DNA of 38,680 nucleotides from Paraglaciecola mesophila KMM 241 (GCF_000315015.1 NZ_BAEP01000025.1:1-38680), one strand, 5' to 3'; shown: positions 28,451-37,805, counted from the first letter of the stretch. Translations and numbers: made by a program. The notes: generated by a model from the sequence alone, not told the origin.

Positions 28451-29317
28451 ATGTTAGACACACTCGGTTTTGCCCAAAAACAACGACTTGCTTACATCGA
28501 TTTTTGTTTACTTTTTAAAGGCGCGATTTATCGCCAAGATCTTATCAGCCGATTCGAAGTGGGTTTGTCCGCAGGCTCTCGCGATTTTAATATTTACAAA
28601 GAACTTGCCCCGAAGAATATGCGCTATCACAGTATTGAAAAACGCTATGTGCAAACCGAGCAGTTCCAGCCAGTTTTTGAGCATGATGCCACGCGTACGT
28701 TAGTGAAAATGGCAAACGACATATCTGATGGGTTTGATGGAATAGGGGATGTGCACTACCCAGTAGAGTCGCCATCAAACCTCAACGTACCGAATATTTT
28801 TATTGTTGCGCGTTTGGTGCAAGCCATTTTGAACAAAAAAGCAGTCAGTGTGATATATACCTCGCTTTCTAGTGGCTCAGGTGCCAGAGAGTTAGTACCG
28901 CACTCTATTGTCGATAATGGTCTGCGCTGGCACGTACGCGCCTTCGATCGTAAAAGCCAAAGTTTTCGAGATTTTGTGTTAACCCGTATCAGCAAAGTAA
29001 CGATAAAAGAAGCTGGCAAAGAGGACGAACAGGCATCGGCTGACCAAGAATGGCAGCGCCTCATTCCTCTGCAACTTGTGCCTCACCCTAAAAATGTCAA
29101 ATATGCCACCGCGATTGAAATGGATTACGGCATGGAGAATAGCCAGCTGTTGATCAGTGTTCGGGCCGCTATGGCCGGGTATCTGCTTAGGCGCTGGAAC
29201 GTTGATTGCACCGAGCGTGGTGTACTTGAAGGGGCAGAATATCAGCTGTGGTTGCAGAATCGCTTTACCTTAAACAAAGTGGATAATTTGGCCATAGCGC
29301 CGGGATATTTGAACTAA
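28451..29317 (+). CDS. WYL-domain transcriptional regulator, BrxR/CapW-like
   Basis: A 288-residue protein with an N-terminal winged-helix region (about 1-75, LAYIDFCLLFKGAIYRQDLISRFEVGLSAGSRDF), a WYL domain (about 130-185) whose core GLRWHVRAFDRKSQSFRDFVLTRI closely follows the form seen in BrxR and CapW regulators of BREX and CBASS loci, and a C-terminal WCX-like part (215-285). Known members bind inverted repeats as dimers and are thought to respond to nucleic acid or nucleotide ligands. No BREX, CBASS or other defence genes are adjacent, so this one is an orphan, controlling either itself, the GIY-YIG gene or distant targets. The ATG has only a weak ribosome-binding site. Confidence 0.85.
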   Translation: MLDTLGFAQKQRLAYIDFCLLFKGAIYRQDLISRFEVGLSAGSRDFNIYKELAPKNMRYHSIEKRYVQTEQFQPVFEHDATRTLVKMANDISDGFDGIGDVHYPVESPSNLNVPNIFIVARLVQAILNKKAVSVIYTSLSSGSGARELVPHSIVDNGLRWHVRAFDRKSQSFRDFVLTRISKVTIKEAGKEDEQASADQEWQRLIPLQLVPHPKNVKYATAIEMDYGMENSQLLISVRAAMAGYLLRRWNVDCTERGVLEGAEYQLWLQNRFTLNKVDNLAIAPGYLN

Positions 29318-29400
29318 ATGACCTCTAGCAGACTCTTCAGTGTACAAGTGTTCGCTGAAACACTACTATTGTTTGGTCATTTAACGCTAAAGGTTTTTGC

Positions 29401-30051
29401 ATGCAATCACAGGTGCCACCAACAATCCATCTAAAGCCATACACAATAGTGGAAGAGTGGCTAAATGCACTCAGCCATGGCATAGGGTGTATCGCGTCAA
29501 TCGTTGGATTGGTGTTCTTATTGTCTCGCGCCGCTGATACCTTGGCTCAAGTGGCTTCGGTAATTTATGGGGCATCGATGATAGCGATGTTTCTCTCTTC
29601 TACTTTGTATCACGCATTTTCGAATCCCAAAACGAAGTCAGTGTTAAAAGTGATTGATCACAGTGCTATTTACTTGTTAATTGCTGGCACCTATACACCC
29701 TTTATGTTGCTTGCCGTTGGCGGCTGGGTGGGGGTTGTTGGTATCTCGCTCATATGGGGCTTAGCAGCTATCGGTGTTGGCTTTAAGTGTTTGGCGGCTG
29801 GGCGCTTCCCGAAAATATCTGTCGCAACGTATCTATTAATGGGCTGGTTAGCAGTCTTCTTTATTTACCCTTTGTATATGTCGCTACCAACGGAAGGGCT
29901 TTGGTTACTGATTGCTGGCGGCTTGTGCTACAGCATAGGTGTAATCTTTTATGTGGCGAAGAAAATTCGTTACACCCATCCGATATGGCATGTGTTTGTG
30001 ACAGCTGGGTGTATTTGCCACTTTTTCTCGATTTATTATTATGTGGTGTAG
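29401..30051 (+). CDS. trhA: Hemolysin III / TrhA family membrane protein (PAQR superfamily)
   Basis: A 216-residue protein with seven predicted membrane helices. The conserved E (VEEWLNALSHGIG), SSTLYHAF, DHSAIYLLIAGTYTPF and HPIWHVFVTAGCICHF give the metal-binding Ser/His/Asp set of the PAQR superfamily. In E. coli the homologue YqfA/TrhA influences membrane-energetics homeostasis; despite the old name, hemolysis is not established. It stands alone after the WYL gene with an 83-bp spacer that contains a short AGTGTT/AACACT hairpin without a T-run. Confidence 0.93.
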   Translation: MQSQVPPTIHLKPYTIVEEWLNALSHGIGCIASIVGLVFLLSRAADTLAQVASVIYGASMIAMFLSSTLYHAFSNPKTKSVLKVIDHSAIYLLIAGTYTPFMLLAVGGWVGVVGISLIWGLAAIGVGFKCLAAGRFPKISVATYLLMGWLAVFFIYPLYMSLPTEGLWLLIAGGLCYSIGVIFYVAKKIRYTHPIWHVFVTAGCICHFFSIYYYVV

Positions 30052-30237
30052 CAACCGTGTTTAACAACCGTGTTTAGCTTTCCATCGTGTGCTGACCGCA
30101 TTGGCTGGCACCATTTTAATGCCAGGCGGATAACTTTCTAAGCGTTTATCTGTATAGGCGTTGCTAAGTCTTACCCTGATAGCTTAAGCTTAGACGATAT
30201 TTGCTAGTGCGATTTGCCCAACGGACCCAGCGCTTTT

Positions 30238-31305
30238 ATGTACGAAAATTATTACGGATTAAATTCAAAGCCTTTTCAGCTCACGCCAGACCCTAGCTTC
30301 TTTTTTGCTAGTAAATGGCATAAGCGAGCTATGTCGTATCTACAATACGGTTTGTCACAAGCTGAAGGGTTTATCGTTATCACAGGTGACATCGGCACAG
30401 GTAAAACCACCATTGCCAATAGCTTACTGGATGCCATGGAAGCCGGCATTGTGGCCGCGCAAATAGTCACGCCAAAATTGACCCCTGACGAACTAGTGAA
30501 AATGGTCGCCAGTAAATTTGAAATTCCGGTCAAAGGCAGCACTAAATCTGACATTTTGGGGGACTTAGAACTCTTCCTTACTCAGTTACACCAACAAGGC
30601 AAACGTGCCTTATTGCTGGTGGACGAAGCACAAAACTTGCCCTTAGAGACCATCGAAGAATTGCGCATGCTGTCGAATTATCAAAAGAACGGCAAGCCGC
30701 TACTGCAAAGTTTTCTATTGGGCCAAGAAGAATTACAACCCATATTACGCGCGCCGAATATGGAACAGTTTCGTCAGCGTATTGTGGCCTCATGTCATTT
30801 ATCGCCGTTAACAGAAAACGAGTGCCAAGCCTATATAGAGTATCGATTGCATCACGCTGGCTATAGCGGCAATACGTTATTCTCAAGCGATGCCTACAGT
30901 AAAATATTTGTGTTTACCCGTGGGGTGCCGCGTAAAATCAATACCCTGATGGACCGCATCTTACTGTATGGATTCCTTGAAGAGCTTGAAACATTTGACG
31001 AAGATGCCGTAGAAGCGGTAGTGAAAGAAGTCGCCGATGAAATGTTTCTACCAGAGAACAAGGTGCCAGAAGAACCAGCGCCAGAGCAGGCGCCAAGTGA
31101 TGCCCAGCACGCTGCACCTGCACCAGCCTCGGGGGAAGCTAAACCCGATGGATTAAAAGACGTCACTTATTACAAAGCGATGCTCACAGAGCTGACAGAT
31201 GCTCTAGATGATGCCATTAGCCACAAAATCAAGTTAACTCGCTACATCGATAAGCTGCTTAAAAAGAAATACAGAACCTACGTGCGTTTAAAGTCTGACG
31301 ATTAG
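30238..31305 (+). CDS. GspA/ExeA-type AAA ATPase
   Basis: The frame opens with a TTG at 30214 but the ATG at 30238 gives MYENYYGLNSKPFQLTPDP, the normal family beginning, and is preferred (356 residues). The Walker A is GDIGTGKTT (50-58), the Walker B LLLVDEAQNL (D129, E130), sensor and arginine segments include LLGQEEL and FRQRIVASCHLSPL, and GVPRKINTLMDRILLYGF closes the AAA core. A Pro/Ala/Glu-rich linker (about 268-300) and a basic helical C-terminus follow. Relatives act in type II secretion assembly or in exopolysaccharide/PEP-CTERM loci; unlike ExeA it has no transmembrane or peptidoglycan-binding domain. None of those systems is nearby, so its partner is unknown. Confidence 0.85.
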   Translation: MYENYYGLNSKPFQLTPDPSFFFASKWHKRAMSYLQYGLSQAEGFIVITGDIGTGKTTIANSLLDAMEAGIVAAQIVTPKLTPDELVKMVASKFEIPVKGSTKSDILGDLELFLTQLHQQGKRALLLVDEAQNLPLETIEELRMLSNYQKNGKPLLQSFLLGQEELQPILRAPNMEQFRQRIVASCHLSPLTENECQAYIEYRLHHAGYSGNTLFSSDAYSKIFVFTRGVPRKINTLMDRILLYGFLEELETFDEDAVEAVVKEVADEMFLPENKVPEEPAPEQAPSDAQHAAPAPASGEAKPDGLKDVTYYKAMLTELTDALDDAISHKIKLTRYIDKLLKKKYRTYVRLKSDD

Positions 31306-31402
31306 CTTTCGCTAAACGGTGAGTAAAATAACCGCTGCAAAAATGAACAGAAAAGATTAACACGCCTTAATGTAGATCCTATTTTTCATGGTGAATTAGT
31401 GC

Positions 31403-31432
31403 CTAAAACGGTCAACCCTTAGTCCGTTTTAG
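31403..31432 (+). terminator. Possible terminator downstream of the AAA ATPase gene
   Basis: CTAAAACGG and CCGTTTTAG are perfect inverted copies around a 12-base loop, about 100 bp after the ATPase stop. The T-run is short (TTTTAG), so it is a weak terminator or another structure. Confidence 0.4.
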
Positions 31433-31510
31433 AACTATTCATCACGTTAAGTTGTTAATATTTCGTAAAAAAAGAGGAAATTGAACTAAAAGGGTATTAT
31501 ATTATCCAAT

Positions 31511-31597
31511 ATGTTGAAGAGGTATACGTTAGTCAGCAAGGACGTTGAATATTTTAACCGCCTTGCCGATAAGGTAATACAGCTAAGGGTGATATGA
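31511..31597 (+). CDS. Possible 28-codon upstream ORF overlapping the small broken gene
   Basis: ATG to TGA encodes a short Leu/Lys/Val-containing peptide (begins MLKRYTLVSKDVEYF). Its stop overlaps the next start as ATGA (31594-31597), a typical arrangement for translational coupling. There is no good ribosome-binding site near its own ATG, so it may not be translated. Confidence 0.25.
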   Translation: MLKRYTLVSKDVEYFNRLADKVIQLRVI

Positions 31598-31778
31598 TGA
31601 AATACGATATGTACAACCGAAAACCAGAGCACGATGAGTCAGGCGTTTATCAGGCGTTTATCAGGCGTTAAAAGATCGTCGTAAAGCTTATTACCATGGA
31701 AAATATAACCGCGAGGTTTTTTCAGTAGTGTTGTTACTAGCTTGTGTTGGTATGTTTTTATTGCGCTCTGGGGCGTAA
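31594..31778 (+). pseudogene. Small membrane-protein gene interrupted by an 11-bp tandem duplication
   Basis: ATG at 31594 (or 31597) follows a good Shine-Dalgarno (AAGGGTG). The frame encodes MMKYDMYNRKPEHDESGVYQ, then runs into the second copy of an 11-bp unit (AGGCGTTTATC at 31641-31651 and 31652-31662, plus the start of a third) and stops at 31669-31671 after 25 codons. If one unit is removed, the frame continues without a stop to TAA at 31776-31778 and gives a 57-residue protein with a basic middle (KDRRKAYYHGKYNRE) and a C-terminal hydrophobic helix (VVLLLACVGMFLL). An open frame of that kind on the other side of the repeat is strong evidence for a frameshift by unit duplication. The protein family is not recognised. 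Confidence 0.65.
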
Positions 31779-31803
31779 ACGTTTTTATATTATCTAAACG
31801 TTT
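31777..31803. repeat. Two copies of the self-complementary octamer AAACGTTT
   Basis: AAACGTTT at 31777-31784 and 31796-31803, starting inside the stop codon of the small broken gene. The copies can pair as a hairpin followed by a T, possibly a weak terminator. Confidence 0.35.
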
Positions 31804-32043
31804 TGCCTCTGATTTTAAACTGCTGACCTAACGCTCGGTAGCATTCCTATTTAGACAATCTCTTATCTGAAAGCATTTTTTGCGAGCGATTGACATCAAC
31901 AAACCCGCACTATTCAGCAGTCAGTGCAGGCTTTGTTTGCCAATACAACTCCTCTACGCTTCGTTGCTTATTCATGCTTTTAACTTGATCTAAACCTAAA
32001 CCCTTATCTGAACCCGTATTCAAGCCCCCCGAATTTTCGCTGA
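31804..32043. other. Non-coding spacer downstream of the LysR gene
   Basis: This part of the 738-bp intergenic stretch (31306-32043) contains one hairpin (31901-31933) and no open frame with protein-like features on either strand. The rest of the stretch is described under the broken small gene and the inverted repeats. Confidence 0.5.
31901..31934 (-). terminator. Candidate terminator of the LysR gene
   Basis: On the minus strand AAGCCTGCACT pairs with AGTGCGGGTTT (two G-T pairs) around an 11-base loop, with TTTGTTG after it. T-rich sequence also follows on plus, so it may work in both directions. It lies 110 bp after the LysR stop. Confidence 0.4.
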
Positions 32044-32895
32044 TTACATTTCACCTAAACGCGATTTTATAAACTCCGATAACTTGTCACTTGCTTGCCA
32101 ATAGCGCTGGGCTTGATTAAATAGCGCAATGCGAATTTTGCCTAGATCAGGCAGCATTTCATGGCGAATAATATTCAACTCTTTCGGCACACTACTTCGG
32201 GCCAGAGCGGTTATGCCCAGCCCTTGGTTTATCGCAGCGGTAATACCTGCGAGATCTGCGTTGGTGTAGGTAATACGCCATTGAGTAGTTTGCTGTTTTA
32301 ATGCCTGAATAACACGGCTGCGATACATGCAGCCATCAGGCGCGAGCACCAAACTTAAGGTGCTATTGGTAAAGTTTTGATTTCGATTGCCAACCCACAC
32401 TAAGTCATCGTCCAGCAGTAATTCACCGTCAACAGTTTGGTTATGGGGCAACAATGCCATGATCAAATCAAAGTCTTGGCGCTGGTTTTCACTGAGTAAC
32501 GACTTGCTCAAAGCTGAGGTCACCTCTAACGACACATCTGGGTATAACTTACTGAATTCACCCACAATGCTGGGCAATAACGTGGTGGCAAACTCGCTGG
32601 GTATCCCTAAACGCAGTCGCCCGCGAATCGATGCAGGCTCAAACTGGCGAAATATTTCATCATTGATCGCCAGCATGTTCTTCGCTTGATGGTACAAATT
32701 TAGGCCGTCGTGATTTACTTCATGGCGCTGCCCAGCTTTACTAAACAAGCGTTTATTGAGCTGTGATTCCAAACGTTTTATTTGCAAGCTAATGGCGGGT
32801 TGCGAGCGCCCAAGGTATTCCCCCGCTTTAGCGTAACCGCCCAAATCAACCACGGTCACGAAAGTGCGTAAGTTATCCAAAGAAAGTTGCTTCAT
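32044..32895 (-). CDS. LysR-family transcriptional regulator
   Basis: A 283-residue regulator. The winged helix-turn-helix occupies residues 1-62 (LDNLRTFVTVVDLGGYAKAGEYLGRSQPAISLQIKRLE), followed by a linker helix and a two-lobed substrate-binding domain (from about 90, RGRLRLGIPSEFATTLLPSIV). It is divergent from gcvT across 141 bp, so regulation of the glycine cleavage genes is possible, but its helix-turn-helix sequence does not resemble GcvA. Many LysR proteins instead control genes elsewhere or themselves. The ligand is unknown. Confidence 0.93.
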   Translation of the reverse strand: MKQLSLDNLRTFVTVVDLGGYAKAGEYLGRSQPAISLQIKRLESQLNKRLFSKAGQRHEVNHDGLNLYHQAKNMLAINDEIFRQFEPASIRGRLRLGIPSEFATTLLPSIVGEFSKLYPDVSLEVTSALSKSLLSENQRQDFDLIMALLPHNQTVDGELLLDDDLVWVGNRNQNFTNSTLSLVLAPDGCMYRSRVIQALKQQTTQWRITYTNADLAGITAAINQGLGITALARSSVPKELNIIRHEMLPDLGKIRIALFNQAQRYWQASDKLSEFIKSRLGEM

Positions 32896-32976
32896 TTTTC
32901 GCCATATAGATTAGCTAACCTGATGAAACTAATTGTATAGATAAGTAATGTTAATGTAAGCATTAATATTTTCAAT

Positions 32977-33005
32977 TTGTTGTGACCAAATCAGCTACCT
33001 ATACT
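32977..33005 (+). promoter_or_regulatory. Candidate sigma-70 promoter of gcvT
   Basis: TTGTTG (32977-32982) and TATACT (33000-33005) are separated by exactly 17 bases, and the gcvT ATG follows 31 bases later. This spacing leaves no room for a glycine riboswitch in the leader. Confidence 0.5.
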
Positions 33006-33036
33006 GGCAATCACGTTAATCAAAAAGATAAGTCAC

Positions 33037-34116
33037 ATGCCAAATAAAACGGTTTTGCACAGTAAGCACCTTGAATCAGGCGCTAAAATGGTTGATTTCC
33101 ACGGCTGGGAAATGCCGATCAACTACGGCTCACAAATAGAAGAGCATCACGCTGTGCGCCGCACTGCCGGTATGTTTGACGTATCTCACATGACAATAGT
33201 TGATGTGGTTGGCGAGCAAGCACAAAACTACCTTCGTCATTTATTAGCCAACGACGTGGCTAAATTGAAAGAGCGCGGCAAGGCCCTTTACAGCGGTATG
33301 CTCAACGAAGAAGGCGGCGTGGTAGATGACTTGATTGTGTATCACTTTGAAACCACCAATTACCGCTTAGTGGTTAACTCAGCCACGCGCCAAAAAGACA
33401 TGGATTGGTTAAACGCCCAAGCTGAAGGCTTTGACGTGACCATTACCGAACGCCCAGAGTTCGCCATGATCGCCGTTCAAGGCCCACAAGCCAAAGAGAA
33501 AGCCGCTGGCTTGTTCTCATCCGCTCAAAACGAAGCCGTAGCAGGTATGAAGCCGTTTTTCGGTGTGCAAGCTGAAGATTTGTTTATCGCTACCACAGGT
33601 TACACAGGCGAAGCAGGCTACGAAATCATGGTGCCTAACGAGCAAGCCGCTGACTTTTGGCAAAAGCTATTAGATGCAGGCGTGGCCCCTTGTGGTTTAG
33701 GCGCGCGCGATACCCTGCGCTTAGAAGCAGGCATGAACCTATACGGCCAAGACATGGACGAAACCATTTCACCCCTTGCAGCAAACATGGGCTGGACCAT
33801 CACGTGGGAGCCAGCAGAGCGCAACTTTGTAGGCCGTAAAGCCCTGGAGGCACAAAAAGCGGCTGGTACAGACAAACTAGTAGGCTTGGTGCTCACTGAA
33901 AAAGGCGTGCTTCGTCACGGTCAAGCCGTTAAAGTTGAAGGCGGCGAGGGCGTTATCACCTCTGGTACGTTTTCCCCAACACTTGGTCACAGTATTGCCA
34001 TGGCGCGCGTACCTGCGTCTGTCGGTGAAACTGCACAGGTGGAAATGCGTAAAAAGTGGGTTACAGTAAATGTGGTTAAACCTAGCTTTGTGCGAAATGG
34101 CAAAAGCGTTTTATAA
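33037..34116 (+). CDS. gcvT: Glycine cleavage system T protein (aminomethyltransferase)
   Basis: Takes the aminomethyl group from lipoylated GcvH and passes its carbon to tetrahydrofolate, releasing ammonia. The 359-residue length is usual. Conserved features are [22 protein letters not shown], the catalytic-site aspartate region [57 protein letters not shown] and [10 protein letters not shown]. It is first in gcvT-gcvH-gcvP, 72 bp before gcvH. It has its own promoter and is divergent from the LysR gene. Confidence 0.97.
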   Translation: MPNKTVLHSKHLESGAKMVDFHGWEMPINYGSQIEEHHAVRRTAGMFDVSHMTIVDVVGEQAQNYLRHLLANDVAKLKERGKALYSGMLNEEGGVVDDLIVYHFETTNYRLVVNSATRQKDMDWLNAQAEGFDVTITERPEFAMIAVQGPQAKEKAAGLFSSAQNEAVAGMKPFFGVQAEDLFIATTGYTGEAGYEIMVPNEQAADFWQKLLDAGVAPCGLGARDTLRLEAGMNLYGQDMDETISPLAANMGWTITWEPAERNFVGRKALEAQKAAGTDKLVGLVLTEKGVLRHGQAVKVEGGEGVITSGTFSPTLGHSIAMARVPASVGETAQVEMRKKWVTVNVVKPSFVRNGKSVL

Positions 34117-34188
34117 AAAATCAACTGGCGCGGCAGTGCTTTGTTGCTGCCGAGCTTGAGCTAACGACTTCAATATTTAGGAACAACT

Positions 34189-34578
34189 ATGAGCAATATC
34201 CCTTCAGATCTACGTTATGCCACTACTCACGAATGGGTTCGCCCTGAAGGCGACGGTACCTTTACTGTCGGTATCAGCGAGCATGCCCAAGAGCTTTTGG
34301 GCGATATGGTATTTGTTGAGCTACCAGACGTTGGCGCTACGGTTAGTGCGGGCGACGACATCGCGGTTGCGGAATCCGTTAAAGCGGCATCAGACGTTTA
34401 CGCGCCAATCGGCGGTGAAATTGTTGGCGTAAATGAAGACCTAGAAGACAGCCCAGAGCTAGTTAACTCTGACCCTTATGGCGACGGTTGGTTGTTCCGC
34501 ATCAAAGCAGATGATGCAGACGAAGTTGAAGGCCTGCTTGACGCTGAAGGTTACCAAAACAGCATCGAAGAAGAATAA
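34189..34578 (+). CDS. gcvH: Glycine cleavage system H protein
   Basis: The lipoyl carrier that moves the aminomethyl intermediate between GcvP, GcvT and dihydrolipoamide dehydrogenase. The 129 residues are typical; the lipoylated lysine is K65 in [14 protein letters not shown], preceded by [22 protein letters not shown]. The acidic C-terminus ([16 protein letters not shown]) is normal for the family. The ATG has AGGAACA upstream. A terminator follows, separating it from gcvP. Confidence 0.97.
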   Translation: MSNIPSDLRYATTHEWVRPEGDGTFTVGISEHAQELLGDMVFVELPDVGATVSAGDDIAVAESVKAASDVYAPIGGEIVGVNEDLEDSPELVNSDPYGDGWLFRIKADDADEVEGLLDAEGYQNSIEEE

Positions 34579-34592
34579 GCATTCGTTAATGT

Positions 34593-34620
34593 AAAGAGCA
34601 ACCTAGTGTTGCTCTTTTTA
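34593..34620 (+). terminator. Intrinsic terminator after gcvH
   Basis: AAAGAGCAAC and GTTGCTCTTT form a perfect 10-bp stem with a 5-base loop and a T-run. It lies between gcvH and gcvP, so gcvP must be reached by read-through or from its own promoter. Confidence 0.85.
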
Positions 34621-34790
34621 TTAAGTGCTTGGTTTGAAAGCTTGCTTAGAACAAGGCTTTGAACTTTGGTTTTACGCCTTTGTTAAACGCAGTGCTCAAG
34701 TTTCGTTGTTGTTCATATTTCACCGCAGTGTACTTGTTTTGCCATTGGCAACTTTGGCGCAGCACTGCCTCTTGAATCACCTAATTTTTA

Positions 34791-34821
34791 CTTAAATCAA
34801 AGATGTTTGCTTTGATTTAAG
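34791..34821. promoter_or_regulatory. Long perfect inverted repeat upstream of gcvP
   Basis: CTTAAATCAAAG (34791-34802) and CTTTGATTTAAG (34810-34821) are exact inverted copies with a 7-base loop, ending 33 bp before the gcvP start. No T-run follows on either strand, so it is not a terminator. It may be an operator for a dimeric regulator or an RNA hairpin in the gcvP leader. Confidence 0.5.
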
Positions 34822-34854
34822 CCACTCACGTTTTAAGGAATCGGTAAGCCAGTT

Positions 34855-37764
34855 ATGCCACATGCTAATTTTTCCCTTTCGCAGTTAGAGCAAACGCAAG
34901 ATTTTATTCGCCGCCATATTGGCCCAAGTGAAGCTGAAATGGCTGACATGTTGGAGTTTGTCGGTGCCGGCTCCTTAGATGATTTAATGCAGCAAACCGT
35001 ACCTGAAGGTATTCGTTTGCCAGAAAGCCTAAGCGTGGGTGAAAGCCAAACTGAGGCACAAGCCTTGGCCTATTTGAAAACCGTGGCCAGCAAGAACCAA
35101 GTAAACCGTTCATACATTGGTATGGGTTACAGCGATACCCTAACCCCGAACGTTATTTTACGTAACGTGCTTGAAAACCCAGGTTGGTACACAGCGTATA
35201 CGCCGTATCAGCCGGAAATCGCTCAAGGGCGTTTACAAGCGTTGCTTAATTTTCAGCAAGTGACCATTGATTTAACCGGAATGGAGCTTGCCTCTGCTTC
35301 CTTGCTAGATGAAGCCACCGCCGCAGCTGAGGCCATGGGCCTTGCTAAACGCGTATCGAAAAACAAAAAATCAAACCTATTTTTTGTGGCCGACGATGTG
35401 CACCCACAAACCTTTGATGTTATTCAAACCCGTGCTGATATGTTCGGCTTTGACGTGATTGTAGGTAAAGCAGATGAAGCGGCTAATCACGATGTGTTCG
35501 GTGCCTTGTTACAATACCCAGGCACCACAGGGGCAGTAAATGACCTAACCGACATCATCGCCCAAGTACAAGCAAACAAAGGTATAGTGGCGGTATCGGC
35601 TGATATCATGAGCTTGGTATTACTTAAAGCGCCAAGTGAAATGGGTGCTGACGTAGTACTTGGCTCGGCTCAGCGCTTTGGCGTACCTATGGGGTACGGC
35701 GGCCCACACGCCGCCTTTTTCGCGACGCGCGATGCTTATAAACGCTCACTTCCCGGGCGTATTATTGGTGTGTCAAAAGACACGCGCGGTCGCCCAGCAT
35801 TGCGCATGGCGCTACAAACCCGCGAGCAGCACATCCGCCGTGAAAAGGCCAACTCAAACATTTGTACTGCTCAGGTGTTACTAGCAAATATGGCATCGTT
35901 CTACGCTGTGTATCACGGTCCTGACGGCCTAAAAACAATTGCTTCACGCATTCACCGCTTTGCTGACATTCTTGCTGCCGGTATTTCGCAGCATGCCGAC
36001 AAAGGCGTGAGCCTAGTGAATAACACGTGGTTCGATACCATCACTGTTAACGTGGGCGATAAAAAAGACGCGATTGTGGCTGCAGCTCATGCCGCGCAAA
36101 TGAATTTACGTAGTGATTTAGACGGCGTCGTGGGTATCAGCCTAGATGAAACCACCACCCGTGATGACCTACAAAACCTGTTTAACGTATTGCTAGGCGA
36201 TGGCCACGGCATCGACATTAACTTACTCGACCAGCAAATTGTGGCTAAGGGTAGTCAGTCCATTCCGGCTGATTTAGTGCGCACCAGCGACATTTTGACC
36301 CACGAAGTGTTCAACAGCTACCAGTCAGAAACCGAAATGCTGCGTTACATCAAATCATTAGAAGACAAAGACTTAGCGCTTAATCACTCGATGATAAGCC
36401 TTGGCTCATGCACCATGAAACTGAACGCCACCGCTGAGATGATCCCAGTAACCTGGCCTGAGTTTGGTAAATTGCACCCGTTCGCGCCTATCGAACAAGC
36501 ACAAGGCTACAGCCAAATGCTCAGCGAATTAAGCGAATGGTTGCTAGACATCACAGGCTACGATGCGCTTTCAATGCAACCTAACTCAGGTGCACAAGGT
36601 GAGTATGCAGGCCTTATCGCTATTCAGCGTTACCATGAAAGCCGTAACGAAGGGCATCGTAATATTTGCCTTATCCCAAGCTCAGCACACGGTACTAACC
36701 CAGCGTCAGCGCAAATGGTTAGCTTGAAAGTGGTGGTGGTGAACTGTGATAAAAACGGCAACGTCGACTTAGCTGATTTACGCAAGAAAGCCGCAGAAGT
36801 TGCCGACAACCTGTCTTGCGCCATGATCACCTACCCATCTACCCACGGCGTATACGAAGAAACCATCAAAGAAATGTGCGACATAGTGCACGAATTTGGT
36901 GGGCAGGTTTACCTAGATGGCGCGAATATGAACGCGCAGGTAGGCATTACCTCACCTGGCTACATTGGCTCTGACGTATCTCATTTGAACTTGCACAAAA
37001 CGTTTTGTATTCCACACGGTGGCGGCGGCCCAGGTATGGGGCCAATCGGGGTTAAATCGCATTTAGCGCCGTTCTTACCGAACCATAAAGTGATCGACAC
37101 AGGCAACACCAGTGCCGGCAATGGTGCGGTATCCGCAGCGCCATGGGGCAGTGCGTCTATTTTGCCTATCAGCTACATGTACATAAAAATGATGGGTAGC
37201 GCTGGGCTCAAAAAGGCGACCGAAGTAGCAATTTTAAACGCCAACTACATCGCCAATAAGCTAGACGGCCACTACAACGTATTGTATCGCGGGCGAAATG
37301 GCCGCGTAGCGCACGAATGTATTATCGACTTGCGTCCCATTAAAGAGGCATCAGGCGTAACCGAAGTCGATATCGCTAAACGCCTTAACGATTACGGCTT
37401 CCACGCACCGACTATGAGCTTTCCAGTAGCGGGCACGCTGATGATCGAGCCAACAGAGTCAGAAGCCAAAGTCGAACTAGACCGCTTCATCGAAGCCATG
37501 GTATGCATACGCGCAGAGGCAGCAAAAGTAGAAACAGGTGAGTGGAGCGCAACAGACAACCCATTACACAACGCACCGCACACCCTAGACGATATCTGTG
37601 ACGCCAACTGGGATCGCAGCTACGATCGCCACACAGCGGCTTACCCAGTCGCCAGCGTAGCGAAAAACAAATTCTGGCCTTCGGTTAACCGCATCGATGA
37701 TGTGTTCGGTGACCGTAATTTGATTTGTTCTTGCCCTAGTATAGAGAGTTACATTGAGGGGTAG
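34855..37764 (+). CDS. gcvP: Glycine dehydrogenase (decarboxylating), P protein
   Basis: Pyridoxal-phosphate enzyme that decarboxylates glycine and passes the aminomethyl group to lipoyl-GcvH. At 969 residues it is the long single-chain form, with an N-terminal half ([33 protein letters not shown]) and a C-terminal half carrying the cofactor lysine K715 in [32 protein letters not shown] and [12 protein letters not shown] are further conserved sites. The 276-bp gap after gcvH contains a terminator and a long hairpin, suggesting separate control from gcvTH. A strong terminator follows. Confidence 0.97.
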   Translation: MPHANFSLSQLEQTQDFIRRHIGPSEAEMADMLEFVGAGSLDDLMQQTVPEGIRLPESLSVGESQTEAQALAYLKTVASKNQVNRSYIGMGYSDTLTPNVILRNVLENPGWYTAYTPYQPEIAQGRLQALLNFQQVTIDLTGMELASASLLDEATAAAEAMGLAKRVSKNKKSNLFFVADDVHPQTFDVIQTRADMFGFDVIVGKADEAANHDVFGALLQYPGTTGAVNDLTDIIAQVQANKGIVAVSADIMSLVLLKAPSEMGADVVLGSAQRFGVPMGYGGPHAAFFATRDAYKRSLPGRIIGVSKDTRGRPALRMALQTREQHIRREKANSNICTAQVLLANMASFYAVYHGPDGLKTIASRIHRFADILAAGISQHADKGVSLVNNTWFDTITVNVGDKKDAIVAAAHAAQMNLRSDLDGVVGISLDETTTRDDLQNLFNVLLGDGHGIDINLLDQQIVAKGSQSIPADLVRTSDILTHEVFNSYQSETEMLRYIKSLEDKDLALNHSMISLGSCTMKLNATAEMIPVTWPEFGKLHPFAPIEQAQGYSQMLSELSEWLLDITGYDALSMQPNSGAQGEYAGLIAIQRYHESRNEGHRNICLIPSSAHGTNPASAQMVSLKVVVVNCDKNGNVDLADLRKKAAEVADNLSCAMITYPSTHGVYEETIKEMCDIVHEFGGQVYLDGANMNAQVGITSPGYIGSDVSHLNLHKTFCIPHGGGGPGMGPIGVKSHLAPFLPNHKVIDTGNTSAGNGAVSAAPWGSASILPISYMYIKMMGSAGLKKATEVAILNANYIANKLDGHYNVLYRGRNGRVAHECIIDLRPIKEASGVTEVDIAKRLNDYGFHAPTMSFPVAGTLMIEPTESEAKVELDRFIEAMVCIRAEAAKVETGEWSATDNPLHNAPHTLDDICDANWDRSYDRHTAAYPVASVAKNKFWPSVNRIDDVFGDRNLICSCPSIESYIEG

Positions 37765-37805
37765 GTTGGTTTTACAGCTTTACTGTTATAACTAGATAGA
37801 GTTTT

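Noticed and set aside
32044-32895. LysR protein as GcvA
   Set aside because: The place beside gcvT is tempting, but the N-terminal helix-turn-helix sequence does not resemble GcvA and the protein is shorter.
32896-33036. Glycine riboswitch before gcvT
   Set aside because: The gap is only 141 bp, with a promoter-like TTGTTG-17-TATACT about 30 bp before the ATG, and no paired aptamer core could be seen.
34622-34854. Glycine riboswitch before gcvP
   Set aside because: The gap has a perfect AT-rich inverted repeat but nothing like the conserved glycine aptamer core.
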